Assembly: GCA_902589175.1 (NCBI GenBank)
Contig: CACIRX010000004.1
Location: forward strand, 1 to 64,000
DNA: 64,000 nt
From: an uncultured Pelagibacteraceae bacterium
Lineage (GTDB): Bacteria; Pseudomonadota; Alphaproteobacteria; Pelagibacterales; AG-422-B15
Reading direction: 5' to 3'
Shown: piece by piece, positions 1-9,369 of the stretch
Layout of the letters: every line of letters starts with the position of its first letter
How positions within the stretch are numbered: position 1 is the first letter of the stretch
The notes under the pieces: model-generated
Told to the model about the DNA's origin: nothing
The model's input: the letters and a program-made list of their open reading frames with translations, nothing else
Database searches by the model: none
Translations under genes and position numbers: made by a program

Positions 1-143
1 AATTTACATTTGATAAAAAAACTTTGGATATGAAAAAGTGGGAAATTTATGATGAATTTGATAATAAAACTGTTTTTAAGTTTACAAAAATAAAAAAAAA
101 TATATTTATAAGTCAAAATTTATTCGTGGTTAGATACAATTAA
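1..143 (+). CDS. lolA: Outer-membrane lipoprotein carrier protein LolA, C-terminal fragment
   Basis: An open frame enters from the left edge (first full codon at 3) and stops with TAA at 141-143. The last 46 codons read like the C-terminal strands of LolA: a DKKTLDMKKWEIYD segment followed by an NKTVFKF strand and a terminal ISQNLFVVRYN. LolA proteins end in a similar pattern, with a lysine- or arginine-rich tryptophan strand, a 'D..G..T' strand and a 'LF.F' end. LolA is the periplasmic chaperone that carries lipoproteins from LolCDE to the outer membrane. The call rests only on this tail, so another small beta-rich periplasmic protein is possible. Confidence 0.55.
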   Translation, partial: FTFDKKTLDMKKWEIYDEFDNKTVFKFTKIKKNIFISQNLFVVRYN

Positions 144-177
144 ACCACAGGCAGGTTGTAAAAAAAATTCAATTAAA

Positions 178-1536
178 ATGACGGTCGGTTCAAATAGTGA
201 GCTTAAGCATTGGCTTGAGTCTAATAAAATTTCTGAAGTTGAATGTATCTTTCCTGATATGGCAGGATCTTCAAAAGGAAAAATTTTACCTGTTCAAAGG
301 TTTGTAAAATCGATCGAAGATCAAAGCCTTAAACTTGCAGACTCAGTTTTTGGACAAACAGTTTCTGGGAAGTGGGTATATGAAAGTGAGGTCATTGATT
401 ATGTTGAGGAGGATCTGTTTATGTCTCCTGATTTGTCAACATTAAGAAAAATTCCATGGAATAAGGAACCTACAGCTCAAATTATTTGTGACTTAAAATA
501 TGGTACCGGTGATCCATCTGAGATTGCACCAAGACAAGTTTTAATAAACATTATTAATCAATTAAAAGAACAAGATTTAAAAGCAGTTGTTGCACCAGAA
601 TTAGAATTTTATTTATGTGAGCAAAACCTTGATCCAGACCTTCCACTGAAAACGCCTGTTGGTAAATCAGGCCGCAGGGAAACTGGTAGCCGCGTATTTG
701 GCATTGATGCGGTAAATGAATTCGATGCTTTAACAGATGATATTTATGATTATTGCGAGCTTATGGAAATTGGTGTTGATACTCTTGTGCACGAGTCGGG
801 TCCTTCTCAAATTGAAATTAATTTAAATCATGGAGACCCGTTAGCACTTGCAGACCAAGCATTTATGTTTAAAAGAGCCGTCAGACAAGTTGCTCTTAAA
901 CATGGTATACATGCAACTTTTATGGCAAAGCCGTATCAAGGACAGCCTGGTAGTTCAATGCATATTCACCAAAATTTAGTTTCTATGAAATCAAACCAAA
1001 ATCTTTTTAGCGATCAAGAGGGAAATAACTCAAAAGAATTTTTAAGTTATATTGGAGGTCTCCAAACATATTTACCAGATGCAATGCTGTTGTTTGCTCC
1101 ATATGTTAATTCTTACAGACGTTTTGTCATTGATGCTTCAGCTCCAATTAATACCCACTGGGGAATAGAGAATAGAACAGTTGCTTTTAGGGTACCCACA
1201 TCATCTCCAGAGGCAAGAAGAATAGAGAACAGAATACCGGGTGCAGATACTAATCCATATTTAGCTATTGCAGCTTCGCTGGCATGTGGTTTCCTTGGTT
1301 TAAGAGAAAAGTTGGAGCCAGAAAAGCCAACTGCAGGAGATGCTTTTGAAAGAAGACATAACATACCTAAATATCTTCCAGATGCTCTTAAAAGATTAAA
1401 AGTAAGTAACGAACTATCAGAAACTCTTGGAAAAGAATTTGTTACACTTTTTACAGAAATTAAGCAAACAGAGCATGATGCTTATCAGAACGTTATAAGT
1501 GCCTGGGAAAGAGAACACTTATTACTTAACGTATAA
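178..1536 (+). CDS. Glutamine synthetase family protein (PuuA/GlnA3-like)
   Basis: The 452-residue protein has the glutamine synthetase catalytic barrel: PELEF near 140-144 and EINLNHGDPLALAD near 212-226 (metal/glutamate site), PGSSMHIHQ at 258-265 (ATP and ammonia site), then NRTVAFRVP near 332 and RIENRIPGADTNPYLA near 348. It is shorter than typical GSI-alpha or GSI-beta GlnA and resembles gamma-glutamylpolyamine synthetases and other GlnA-like ligases. It probably joins an amine to glutamate with ATP, as in polyamine use, but the acceptor cannot be read from the sequence. It stands alone on the plus strand and meets the next gene tail to tail with one base between stops. The ATG at 178 has no clear Shine-Dalgarno sequence. 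Confidence 0.85.
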   Translation: MTVGSNSELKHWLESNKISEVECIFPDMAGSSKGKILPVQRFVKSIEDQSLKLADSVFGQTVSGKWVYESEVIDYVEEDLFMSPDLSTLRKIPWNKEPTAQIICDLKYGTGDPSEIAPRQVLINIINQLKEQDLKAVVAPELEFYLCEQNLDPDLPLKTPVGKSGRRETGSRVFGIDAVNEFDALTDDIYDYCELMEIGVDTLVHESGPSQIEINLNHGDPLALADQAFMFKRAVRQVALKHGIHATFMAKPYQGQPGSSMHIHQNLVSMKSNQNLFSDQEGNNSKEFLSYIGGLQTYLPDAMLLFAPYVNSYRRFVIDASAPINTHWGIENRTVAFRVPTSSPEARRIENRIPGADTNPYLAIAASLACGFLGLREKLEPEKPTAGDAFERRHNIPKYLPDALKRLKVSNELSETLGKEFVTLFTEIKQTEHDAYQNVISAWEREHLLLNV

Positions 1537-1537
1537 A

Positions 1538-2200
1538 TTATAAAATATCGATATTTAAAAAATATCCTTTTTTTTCCTCAAAAATAACTAAATTGCTTAA
1601 TGAAAGTTTTTTTTCAATTTTTTTACGTAGAGAATATATGTGTGTCTCAAGAGTATGAGTATCAATCGACTCATTATAACTCCAAACCATGTTCAACAAA
1701 TTTTTTTTTGACAAATAAGTGTTATGATTTTCAATCAAGCACGCAAAGATTTGTGACTCTTTCTCAGTAAATCGTATTGATAATTTATTCGCATATAATG
1801 TTCTTAATTGAGGATCATATGTAAATTTCTTAAATCTTAACTTACGCAGACTTTTTGAGTGTATTTGTTCTAAACCTACTTGTACTATTTTTGAAATATC
1901 TGCAAATTTTATTGGTATATCTAGTACTGTTACATCTTGATCTAAATTGTCTATTTTCAAATTCCTATTTGAAGTATTGATTAAAAGTACTTTTTGAAAA
2001 TTATTCACGAACTTTGAGTTTTCAAAAAAGTAGGAGTCATCTGTTACCAAAATATTTGAAGTAATGGTCTTGATGTCTTTTTCTGAAGTTGACTGAAATA
2101 TAAATTTTTCATTTGTATAGTTCGTATTTATTATTTCTTTGATAAAAGTTTTTAATCTTTGATCTGCAAATGAGATAGGGATTATACTTTTTTCTGTCAT
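1538..2200 (-). CDS. OmpR-type winged-helix regulator with degenerate receiver domain
   Basis: The C-terminal third (about residues 125-215) is an OmpR/PhoB winged helix: FTEKESQIFACLIEN, a recognition region NLLNMVWSYN, then THTLETHIYSLRKKIE and a hairpin ending EEKKGYFLNI. The first 115 residues have receiver-like strand spacing (ILVTDDSYF, KVLLINTS, VTVLDIPIKF). They lack the N-terminal acidic pair, and the conserved Thr and Lys switch residues are not evident. The protein may therefore work without phosphorylation or dimerise constitutively. No histidine kinase is adjacent. It is divergent from the L,D-transpeptidase gene with 22 bases between start codons, so it may regulate that gene and itself. 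The target is inferred, not shown. Confidence 0.75.
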   Translation of the reverse strand: MTEKSIIPISFADQRLKTFIKEIINTNYTNEKFIFQSTSEKDIKTITSNILVTDDSYFFENSKFVNNFQKVLLINTSNRNLKIDNLDQDVTVLDIPIKFADISKIVQVGLEQIHSKSLRKLRFKKFTYDPQLRTLYANKLSIRFTEKESQIFACLIENHNTYLSKKNLLNMVWSYNESIDTHTLETHIYSLRKKIEKKLSLSNLVIFEEKKGYFLNIDIL

Positions 2201-2209
2201 CTAAATGAA

Positions 2210-2215
2210 TATAAT
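2210..2215 (+). promoter_or_regulatory. Candidate -10 element for the L,D-transpeptidase gene
   Basis: A perfect TATAAT lies 8 bases before the ATG at 2223, inside the 22-base gap between divergent start codons. A -10 element here would start the transcript almost at the ATG, giving a leaderless mRNA, which fits the lack of a Shine-Dalgarno sequence. The -35 region would fall inside the regulator gene and is not a good match. Confidence 0.3.
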
Positions 2216-2222
2216 ATAGAAA

Positions 2223-2717
2223 ATGAATTTATTAGTAAAAAATAATTTTCTTTATACTGCTAGAGATACTTTACGTTGTGCCATTGGTCGTAATGGTTTA
2301 ACTAAAAATAAGATCGAGGGTGATATGTGTACTCCTGTAGGTGAGTTTAAATTTGATAAAATTTACTATCGAGCAGATAGATTGGATAAATTAAATTTTC
2401 TTATCCCTTCACATTCTATAGATGCTGATGATGGATGGTGCGATGACCCTTCAAGTAAATTATACAATCAGTTCATTAAATTTCCATTCAACGAAAGTGC
2501 GGAAAGGTTGCACAGAGATGACGGCCTCTATGATCTTATTTGTGTAATTAGTTACAATACAGATCCTATAGTGGCAAGAAAAGGAAGTGCGATATTTTTA
2601 CATATTTGCAAACCTAACTTTGAAAGTACAGAAGGATGCGTAGCAATTGAGAAAAGTAAATTAATTGAAATATCACAAGAAATTGACTTGGATACCAAGA
2701 TAACAATTAGTTATTAA
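2223..2717 (+). CDS. L,D-transpeptidase (YkuD family) domain protein
   Basis: This 164-residue protein carries the YkuD signature: TPVG at 37-40, then IFLHIC (His127) and STEGCVAI (catalytic Cys139). YkuD enzymes form 3-3 cross-links in peptidoglycan or attach proteins to it, using the cysteine as nucleophile. No signal peptide is visible in the predicted N-terminus (MNLLVKNNFLYTARD), which is unusual for a periplasmic enzyme. Short YkuD proteins of this type are common in alphaproteobacteria. The stop overlaps the stop of the convergent yggS gene in a shared TTAA at 2714-2717. The divergent winged-helix gene is a candidate regulator. Confidence 0.8.
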   Translation: MNLLVKNNFLYTARDTLRCAIGRNGLTKNKIEGDMCTPVGEFKFDKIYYRADRLDKLNFLIPSHSIDADDGWCDDPSSKLYNQFIKFPFNESAERLHRDDGLYDLICVISYNTDPIVARKGSAIFLHICKPNFESTEGCVAIEKSKLIEISQEIDLDTKITISY

Positions 2718-3367
2718 TTCCTCTCGCCAAAAATATGAGTGCCAATTCTGATATGTGTTGCACCACAAGCGATAGCAGTTTCATAGTCACCTGACATGCC
2801 CATACTAAGATAAGGTAAATGAAAGTTTTTTGCTAGATCTCTTAATTTAATAAAGTGTACTTTGGGATCTTCATTAATTGGCGGTAAGCACATCAAGCCA
2901 ACAAAATTCAGTTTATAATTTCCAATGCAATCTGAGATAAATTTTTCTGCATCTTGAAACAGGACTCCTGACTTTTGGGATTCATTGCCTGTATTTATTT
3001 GTATAAAATATTTTCTTTTTATACCTGTAGAAGATTCTAAATTTGAAAATAACTTAATAATTTTCAATCTATCAATTGAATGAATTACATCACAATGTTC
3101 ATGAATTGCCTCGACTTTTCTGCTTTGAATACTGCCAATAAAGTTGAGTGATAGGTTTGGAAATTTCATTTTTAAGTCTGGCCATTTTGTTTCAATTTCT
3201 TGAATCTGGTTTTCACCAAAAGATACGTGGTTCTGTCTAACCACCTCTATTATATTTTGAACTGGCTTTTTTTTACTAACTGCAATTAATTCAATTTCTT
3301 TTATATCTCTTTTTGCAAGATCAGCAGCTTTTTCGAGTGCTAGAGTAAATGATTTGTAAGAATTCAT
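2714..3367 (-). CDS. yggS: YggS/PROSC family pyridoxal-phosphate homeostasis protein
   Basis: The 217-residue protein is a PLP-binding single-domain TIM-barrel protein with no known enzymatic turnover. It buffers PLP and affects amino- and keto-acid balance. The PLP lysine is Lys32 in ELIAVSKKKP. Other family marks are SFGENQIQE near 50, HSIDR near 96, FIQINTGNESQKSG near 121, and the C-terminal phosphate-binding LSMGMSGDYETAIACGATHIRIG. Length is slightly below the usual 220-235. The ATG at 3367-3365 lies directly behind the U-tract of the porin terminator, so its transcription probably needs its own promoter or read-through. Confidence 0.92.
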   Translation of the reverse strand: MNSYKSFTLALEKAADLAKRDIKEIELIAVSKKKPVQNIIEVVRQNHVSFGENQIQEIETKWPDLKMKFPNLSLNFIGSIQSRKVEAIHEHCDVIHSIDRLKIIKLFSNLESSTGIKRKYFIQINTGNESQKSGVLFQDAEKFISDCIGNYKLNFVGLMCLPPINEDPKVHFIKLRDLAKNFHLPYLSMGMSGDYETAIACGATHIRIGTHIFGERN

Positions 3368-3403
3368 AAAAAAAAATGCCCTACATTTTCATGTAGGGCA
3401 TTT
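3365..3403 (-). terminator. Intrinsic terminator of the porin gene
   Basis: Perfect 13-base arms AAATGCCCTACAT (3374-3386) and ATGTAGGGCATTT (3391-3403) enclose a 4-base loop. Read on the minus strand, the stem is followed by a run of T that extends to the yggS start codon. It lies 26 bases after the porin stop. It is the clearest intrinsic terminator in the window. Confidence 0.9.
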
Positions 3404-3429
3404 CGAGTTAAAATCTAATAAATAAGTTA

Positions 3430-4311
3430 TTAGAAACCAACTACATACATAAAGTTCCAATGATCAGTGTCACCAGTGTCAGTACCAGCTACATCAGTTT
3501 CAGTATAATCTAAACCGAAAGAAGCAGCTCCCATACCTTTACCTATTGATACTCTCATGTAGTCAACATCTGTAGCTAGGTCAGCGTCAGCAAATGTAAC
3601 ACCAACGTTCATGCCCATAGCAGTAGTTCCTACACCCATTTGAGTTTCTTCACCACCGTTGTCACCGTCATAGACAGCATAACCTAAGTTAAGGCCTGCA
3701 ATTGAGTAACCAACAGTTACGAATGATGGGTCAATGTCTGCAGTAGCAGGCGCTATGTAATCAATTGATGATACACCAGCTTTAACTGTTGCACCCATAA
3801 GTGACATACCAGCTGCATAAGACATTACAGGGTTAGTAGTTGCACTTTCCATACCTCTAGTTACTTTGAAGTCAATGCCTCCAACTGAGTTAGAGTATGC
3901 AATTGAGTTACCACTAGCAGTGTCACCATCGTTGTAGTTAGCATTTAAAGCTGAACCACAAGCATTAAGTGAGAAACATGCCGGTGAACCGTCCATGCCA
4001 TCAACAGCTGAGTCTTGACCAGTACCTAAACCGATTGTACCCATACCTGTATCGATGTTTACATCTGTTACAAGGTTAGTCGTCCCAGCAGTTCCGTTCA
4101 AAGACATTGTTAAAGAAACACCCATACCGTTATCTAGTGAGTCACTGTATGTAACGTATATGGAGTTAGTCGAGAAAGTAGAAGCAACGTCTGCGCTAGT
4201 ATCATCAATTGAACCAGCGAACAAACCACCAATTGACATTTCAGCTTGAGCCGCACTAGCAGCCATTACTGAAGCCAAAGCAGTTGCTCCAATTATTTTT
4301 GATCTATTCAT
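3430..4311 (-). CDS. Outer-membrane porin
   Basis: The 293-residue protein has a signal peptide (about residues 1-23, cleaved after AQA), then the MSIGGLFAGSID strand typical of proteobacterial general porins. Alternating beta strands rich in Gly, Asp and Thr follow, and the protein ends in Phe (MYVVGF), the C-terminal signal read by the BAM complex. It is small for a 16-strand trimeric porin (usually 330-400 residues), so some loops or strands are shorter. It contains a likely loop disulfide (CFSLNACG near 117-123). A good Shine-Dalgarno (AAAGGAAA) precedes the ATG. It has its own terminator and a 223-base upstream region with two dyads, so it is probably a highly expressed, regulated single-gene unit. 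Confidence 0.85.
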   Translation of the reverse strand: MNRSKIIGATALASVMAASAAQAEMSIGGLFAGSIDDTSADVASTFSTNSIYVTYSDSLDNGMGVSLTMSLNGTAGTTNLVTDVNIDTGMGTIGLGTGQDSAVDGMDGSPACFSLNACGSALNANYNDGDTASGNSIAYSNSVGGIDFKVTRGMESATTNPVMSYAAGMSLMGATVKAGVSSIDYIAPATADIDPSFVTVGYSIAGLNLGYAVYDGDNGGEETQMGVGTTAMGMNVGVTFADADLATDVDYMRVSIGKGMGAASFGLDYTETDVAGTDTGDTDHWNFMYVVGF

Positions 4312-4339
4312 AGTAATTTCCTTTCATATGATAATTGAT

Positions 4340-4359
4340 CATAGTTAAATTTAACTATG
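4340..4359. promoter_or_regulatory. Perfect 20-base palindrome in the porin leader
   Basis: CATAGTTAAA followed directly by its reverse complement TTTAACTATG forms an uninterrupted 20-base palindrome 28 bases upstream of the porin start codon. With no loop it suits a dimeric DNA-binding protein better than an RNA hairpin. The binding protein is unknown. Confidence 0.5.
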
Positions 4360-4409
4360 GTTGTTTTATCAAAAAAAGTGCTTTTAATTAATGATATTTT
4401 CCTAAATAC

Positions 4410-4429
4410 CACATTTAATTGTCAATGTG
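4410..4429. promoter_or_regulatory. Imperfect dyad overlapping a consensus -35 of the porin promoter
   Basis: CACATT and AATGTG form 6-base arms with an 8-base centre. On the minus strand the centre includes a perfect TTGACA (complement of 4420-4425), a consensus -35 for the porin gene. The matching -10 is not obvious (AT-rich sequence around 4395-4402). A protein bound here would cover the -35. Confidence 0.35.
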
Positions 4430-4534
4430 TGATATTTTTGCAACTGACAGAATATATTGAAAAAATAACAAAAATTGATTATTTCATCATATTAAGTTAA
4501 TAAAAAGTAATATTTATCGATTTCACAAAAAAAC

Positions 4535-5074
4535 ATGAGAAAACTCTTCATTTTATTGATTTCAATTCTAACTTTTGTAGCTTGCGCTCAATTGCAACAA
4601 ATGTCTGATGATCCTAAGGAATATGCCTCTGAAAAACAAAGGATTATGACAAAAAAAGTTGAAGAAAGAGACATAAATCTTCCTGAGGGTAGCACCATCT
4701 TAGATGGAGAATCTGGCTTTTCTCTTGGAGATATTTTAGGTGGGGGCTCATCCTCTGACTATGGTTTAGACTCTATTACCTTCAAGGTTGCTCTCGATAA
4801 AATTAGTTTCATGCCCCTTCTATCTGTTGACTCTATGTCTGGGGTAATAGTAACAGACTGGTACAGTCTTGATGACGGTCAAAGTAGAATTAAAATTAAC
4901 ATTCGTGTAGTAGACCAAGAGATGACTGATAATAGTTTGGTTGTTACTTTGTTCAGTCAATCTTTAAACGAAGGCCAATGGATAGATCAAGGCATAAATG
5001 ATACGCAAAGTTTAAAGATTAAAGAAAGTATTTTATCTTCTGCCCGAGAGCTACAAATTGCTGCTGAGCTTTAG
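4535..5074 (+). CDS. DUF3576 lipoprotein
   Basis: The 179-residue protein starts with a lipoprotein-type signal (MRKLFILLISILTFVAC, Cys17) and a charged linker. A domain from about residue 75 follows, with VALDKISFMPLLSVDSMSGVIVTDWYS, IKINIRVVDQEM and a C-terminal helix ending ARELQIAAEL. This is the DUF3576 pattern found in alphaproteobacteria directly upstream of leuS. The role is unknown. The conserved link with leuS and lptE suggests an envelope function. leuS follows after 18 bases, so the two are likely co-transcribed. Confidence 0.8.
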   Translation: MRKLFILLISILTFVACAQLQQMSDDPKEYASEKQRIMTKKVEERDINLPEGSTILDGESGFSLGDILGGGSSSDYGLDSITFKVALDKISFMPLLSVDSMSGVIVTDWYSLDDGQSRIKINIRVVDQEMTDNSLVVTLFSQSLNEGQWIDQGINDTQSLKIKESILSSARELQIAAEL

Positions 5075-5092
5075 GCTATAGATAATCTTTTG

Positions 5093-7663
5093 ATGTCTGA
5101 AAAATATAATCCAAAAATAATCGAAAAAAAATGGCAGTCGTATTGGTCTGAAAATAAACTTTTTGAAAGTAAAGTAATTAAAGACAAAGAGAAATATTAC
5201 ATTTTAGAAATGTTTCCTTACCCATCAGGTAAAATACATATGGGACATGTTCGCAATTATACTTTAGGGGATGTTATTGCCAGATTTAAACGAGCCATAG
5301 GTTTTAATGTAATGCATCCTATGGGATGGGATGCATTCGGCTTGCCTGCAGAGAATGCTGCTATTGAAAATAGCACTTCACCTAAAACATGGACGTATGA
5401 AAATATTTCAACAATGAAAAATCAATTAAAGCAAATGGGACTCTCTCTTGATTGGTCACGTGAACTTGCTACGTGTGATGAAATTTATTATCACCAACAG
5501 CAAAAATTATTTTTAAAATTTTATAACGACAATTTAATTTATAAAAAAGAATCTCTTGTTAATTGGGATCCCGTAGAAAATACCGTTCTAGCTAATGAAC
5601 AGGTTATTGACGGTAAAGGGTGGCGCTCAGGAGCGGATATTGAGCAAAAAAACTTATCTCAGTGGTTTTTTAAAATTACTAAATACGCTGAAAGTCTTAT
5701 GGACAGCTTAGATTCAATGGATGGCTGGCCAGAAAAAGTGAAGGCAATGCAAAAAAACTGGATTGGAAAGTCCTTTGGTTGTGAAATTGATTTTGAGGTC
5801 TCATCTGATTTAACACTCTTAAATAATAAAAAAATTAAAATATTTACCACTCGGCCAGATACAATTTTTGGAGCAACATTTTGTGCATTATCTCCTTTTC
5901 ACCCGCTTGTAGAGGAACTTATTAAGGAGGACAAAAGTATCGAAAATCAAGTATTTGAAATGAGATCACAAAAAATCAGTGAAGAGTCCATAGCAAAAAA
6001 TGATAAATTAGGCATACCTACAAAACTAAGCATTAAACACCCGTTTATTAAAGATAAATTATTACCAGTATATATAGCCAACTTTATCTTAATGGACTAT
6101 GGCTCTGGAGCAATATACGGATGTCCTGCTCACGATCAAAGAGACCTAGATTTTGCAATTAAATATAACTTAGAAATAATTCAAGTGATTGATCCTGAGG
6201 ACCAAACTCCATTTGATAACAAAAATGCAATAGTAGGCAATGGGAGATTAATTAACTCAGATTTTTTGAATGGGCTTTCAATAGAAGAAGCAAAAAAAAC
6301 AATAATAACAAAAGTTGACGCTCTTAAGATAGGTAAACAAACAATCAATTATAGATTGAGAGATTGGGGTATTTCAAGACAGAGATACTGGGGTTGCCCA
6401 ATTCCGATCATGTATAGAGAAGATGGAAAAGTAATTGCCGTTCCAGAAGATCAGTTACCACTATTACTTCCTGAGGATATTGATCTATCTGTTGCAGGAA
6501 ATCCGCTAGATCGTCATCCCACATGGAAATATACTAAATGTCCAGAAACGGGTATGAACGCTATCAGAGAAACTGATACTCTCGATACCTTTGTAGATTC
6601 TGCTTGGTATTTTCTTAGATTTTGCTCTCCCTTAAATCAACATCAACCATTTGATGATGAAGAAATGAATTATTGGATGCCAGTTGATCAATATGTCGGA
6701 GGTGTAGAACATGCTATATTGCATTTGTTATATTCACGTTTTTTTACAAAAGCATTAGGGCTGGAAAATGTGAAAGAGCCATTTAATAGTCTCTTTACCC
6801 AAGGTATGGTTTGTCATAACACGTATAAAAATGAAGAGAAAATTTGGGTGTTTCCAGAGGATGTAGAGAAAAAAGGTAACCAATATTTTCAAATTTCAAC
6901 AGGACAAAAAGTTACAGAAGGTCCAATCGAGTCAATGTCAAAATCAAAAAAGAATGTGATTGATCCTGAGTCAATAATAAACAGGTATGGCGCAGACTCT
7001 GCAAGATGGTTTATGTTATCTGATAGTCCGCCAGAAAAAGATATTAAATGGTCTGAGTCGGGTATTAATGGTGCATGGAAGATTTGCCAAAAAATATGGA
7101 ATTTAATCATTCAAAATAGAGAATACTTAAGCATGAATGCAGCCTCTCAGAATATAGTTTTTGAGGGTAACGCCCTGAGTTTGATGAAATTGGTTCACCA
7201 AAATCTTAAGTCAGTGACAGAGAGCATTGAGAAATTTCAAATGAATGTCGCCATTGCAAAAGTATTTGAATTAGTCAATGCGATTTCAAAATTTGAAACA
7301 GTAAAGGAAGATGATAAACATGCAGTTGCTCAATCACTGAAAATTTTAATTCGTATAATTGAACCTATTGTTCCGCACTTAGCAGAAGAATGCTGGGAAT
7401 TTACAAATAATACTAATTCTCTATTAAATGAACCATGGCCAAAAGCTAATGAACTTTATCTTATTAATAATGAGGTAACAGTAGTGGTTCAAATAAATGG
7501 TAAAAGGAGAGGAGAGGTTCTCGTAAAAAAAGACTCCTCAGAAGAAGATATCTATAATGAATTAAAGAATGTTAGTAATATTAATAATGCAATTACTGGT
7601 AAAAATATATTAAAATCAATTTATGTGCAAAATAAAATACTCAATATTGTTTTAGAATCATGA
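5093..7663 (+). CDS. leuS: Leucyl-tRNA synthetase
   Basis: The 856-residue enzyme charges tRNA-Leu. The class I signatures are present: the HIGH-type HMGH in [14 protein letters not shown] near residue 46-60 and KMSKS as SMSKSKKN near 617. The CP1 editing domain carries the [12 protein letters not shown] threonine-rich motif near 253, and the C-terminal anticodon-binding and LeuRS-specific domains complete a normal length. A TTG directly before the ATG at 5093 is in frame, but the ATG is the more likely start. The next gene starts inside its stop (ATGA overlap). Confidence 0.97.
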   Translation: MSEKYNPKIIEKKWQSYWSENKLFESKVIKDKEKYYILEMFPYPSGKIHMGHVRNYTLGDVIARFKRAIGFNVMHPMGWDAFGLPAENAAIENSTSPKTWTYENISTMKNQLKQMGLSLDWSRELATCDEIYYHQQQKLFLKFYNDNLIYKKESLVNWDPVENTVLANEQVIDGKGWRSGADIEQKNLSQWFFKITKYAESLMDSLDSMDGWPEKVKAMQKNWIGKSFGCEIDFEVSSDLTLLNNKKIKIFTTRPDTIFGATFCALSPFHPLVEELIKEDKSIENQVFEMRSQKISEESIAKNDKLGIPTKLSIKHPFIKDKLLPVYIANFILMDYGSGAIYGCPAHDQRDLDFAIKYNLEIIQVIDPEDQTPFDNKNAIVGNGRLINSDFLNGLSIEEAKKTIITKVDALKIGKQTINYRLRDWGISRQRYWGCPIPIMYREDGKVIAVPEDQLPLLLPEDIDLSVAGNPLDRHPTWKYTKCPETGMNAIRETDTLDTFVDSAWYFLRFCSPLNQHQPFDDEEMNYWMPVDQYVGGVEHAILHLLYSRFFTKALGLENVKEPFNSLFTQGMVCHNTYKNEEKIWVFPEDVEKKGNQYFQISTGQKVTEGPIESMSKSKKNVIDPESIINRYGADSARWFMLSDSPPEKDIKWSESGINGAWKICQKIWNLIIQNREYLSMNAASQNIVFEGNALSLMKLVHQNLKSVTESIEKFQMNVAIAKVFELVNAISKFETVKEDDKHAVAQSLKILIRIIEPIVPHLAEECWEFTNNTNSLLNEPWPKANELYLINNEVTVVVQINGKRRGEVLVKKDSSEEDIYNELKNVSNINNAITGKNILKSIYVQNKILNIVLES

Positions 7664-9369
7664 ACAGGCACGAACGCCGTCGGCAGCAAAAAAATAATAA
7701 AATTAATAATAAAGTTAATGAAAATTTACTCGAAGGTATCAAACTTCATACAAATAAAGAATACAAGAAAGCAGAAGCGTTTTATAATCAAGTACTTGCT
7801 AAAGAACCATCAAACTACGACGCAATAAGACATCTTGGAATCCTTTTTCAAGATTTAAAAGATTACGAGCGTGCGTATCAATATTTTATTCAAGCAGTAA
7901 AAATAAATCCACGTGGATTTGAGGCTCTTAATAACCTTGGTACGATTCATCTTCGTAATCAAAATTATGACTTAGCATTTAAATGCTTTCAGAGATCTAT
8001 TGGGATCAACAACAAGTACTTGCCATCGATTAATAACTTAGCAGCTTATTATTATAAAATTACTAATCCTTCGAAAGCATTAGAATTTGCAGAATTAGCA
8101 CTAAAATTACAACCAAGTAATCAAATGGCAAAAAGTCAATATGCAAAAGCTCTTTTAATAAATAACAAGGCTGATCAAGCTATTATGATATTTGAAAAAT
8201 TAAATGCCGACTTTCCAGACGTTGATGATCACAAGTACAATCTTACATCGGCCTATAAAGAAATGGGAGAATTTGAAAAAGCCAATAAAATTGCTACAGC
8301 AGAATTTAAAATTGACTATAAAAAGCTACCCTTTCTCTTAACATACACGAATGTAAAAAGTAACAAATTGGAGGATAAACATATACAATACTATGAGGGA
8401 TTATTAAATAAAACTGAAACTGATCCAGCTGATAAGGTATTAATATGTCATTCTTTTTTTAATTATTTTAAACATCAAAGAGACTACAACAAAGCTGGTG
8501 AATACCTTGTAAAAGGAAATAATTTACAATACAAAATGCGGTCGTTTGACTTAGAAAATGACATAAATTTTTTCAAAAAAATCGAAAGTTTATTTTCAGT
8601 CAATATCAATTTTCAAAATAAGGATAAGTTAAAAAAGAATATACCAATTTTTATTTGTGGGATGCCAAGATCAGGCACTACTTTATGCGAGCAAATCCTG
8701 TCTTCTCACTCAAAAATTGAGGGCGCAGGTGAATTGGTATATCTCGCTGCCGCTTCAGGGCTTACAAAAGTAATTCTACCAAGTAGCGATCAGATAAAGA
8801 GTTTGGAACAGATATTAAGTAACCAAGAATTATTAATGATTGCAAGACAAAAATATTTAAGAAATCTAGCAGACCATAGCAATGAAGAGTCGATATATAT
8901 TTGTGATAAAATGCCTCACAATTTCATACTGATAGGTTTGATAAAAATTTTATTGCCTGAGGCTAAGATTATTTATTGTAAACGAGATCCAATCGATAAC
9001 TGTTTCTCACTCTACTCACATAAATTTGTGGATTTATCACATCAATACTCGTATGACCAGAAAGTGCTGGTTAAATACTATAGATTACATGAAAAACTTA
9101 TGGATTTCTGGTTTAAAAAATATGCAAAAGATATTTTTATTCTTGATAATGAAGAACTTGTAAACAACCAAGAAAAGATATCAAAAGAATTAATTGACTT
9201 CTGTGAACTTAGTTGGGAAAAGCAATGTCTTGAGTTTTTTAAGAATAAGAGGCAAGTTAGAACAGCAAGTATTGAACAAGTCAGAAAGCCTATGACGAAT
9301 AAATCAATAGGCGCGTGGAAAAAATACGAGAAAAATTTAGAGAATATGATTCAAGAATTAAAAAAATGA
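7660..9369 (+). CDS. TPR-repeat sulfotransferase family protein
   Basis: The 569-residue protein has an Arg/Lys/Asn-rich start, then at least four tetratricopeptide repeats (about residues 22-215, with the 'A...Y..A....P' pattern). The C-terminal half is a sulfotransferase domain. The 5'-phosphosulfate loop is [15 protein letters not shown] at about 333-347, and the 3'-phosphate region is [20 protein letters not shown] near 440-460. Such fusions use PAPS to sulfate a peptide or glycan, and the TPR part may hold the acceptor. No signal peptide is visible, so it is likely cytoplasmic. It lies between leuS and lptE with ATGA overlaps on both sides, so it is in the same transcript. In the usual alphaproteobacterial order leuS is followed directly by lptE, so this is an insertion. 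Confidence 0.88.
   Translation: MNRHERRRQQKNNKINNKVNENLLEGIKLHTNKEYKKAEAFYNQVLAKEPSNYDAIRHLGILFQDLKDYERAYQYFIQAVKINPRGFEALNNLGTIHLRNQNYDLAFKCFQRSIGINNKYLPSINNLAAYYYKITNPSKALEFAELALKLQPSNQMAKSQYAKALLINNKADQAIMIFEKLNADFPDVDDHKYNLTSAYKEMGEFEKANKIATAEFKIDYKKLPFLLTYTNVKSNKLEDKHIQYYEGLLNKTETDPADKVLICHSFFNYFKHQRDYNKAGEYLVKGNNLQYKMRSFDLENDINFFKKIESLFSVNINFQNKDKLKKNIPIFICGMPRSGTTLCEQILSSHSKIEGAGELVYLAAASGLTKVILPSSDQIKSLEQILSNQELLMIARQKYLRNLADHSNEESIYICDKMPHNFILIGLIKILLPEAKIIYCKRDPIDNCFSLYSHKFVDLSHQYSYDQKVLVKYYRLHEKLMDFWFKKYAKDIFILDNEELVNNQEKISKELIDFCELSWEKQCLEFFKNKRQVRTASIEQVRKPMTNKSIGAWKKYEKNLENMIQELKK

Noticed and set aside
4055..4249. Plus-strand open frame inside the porin gene.
   Set aside because: It is antisense to a clear porin and has no signal, domain or ribosome site.
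9315..9365. Upstream start for lptE.
   Set aside because: It would place 17 charged residues before the lipoprotein signal and lies inside the sulfotransferase gene. The ATG at 9366 gives a proper signal and an ATGA junction.
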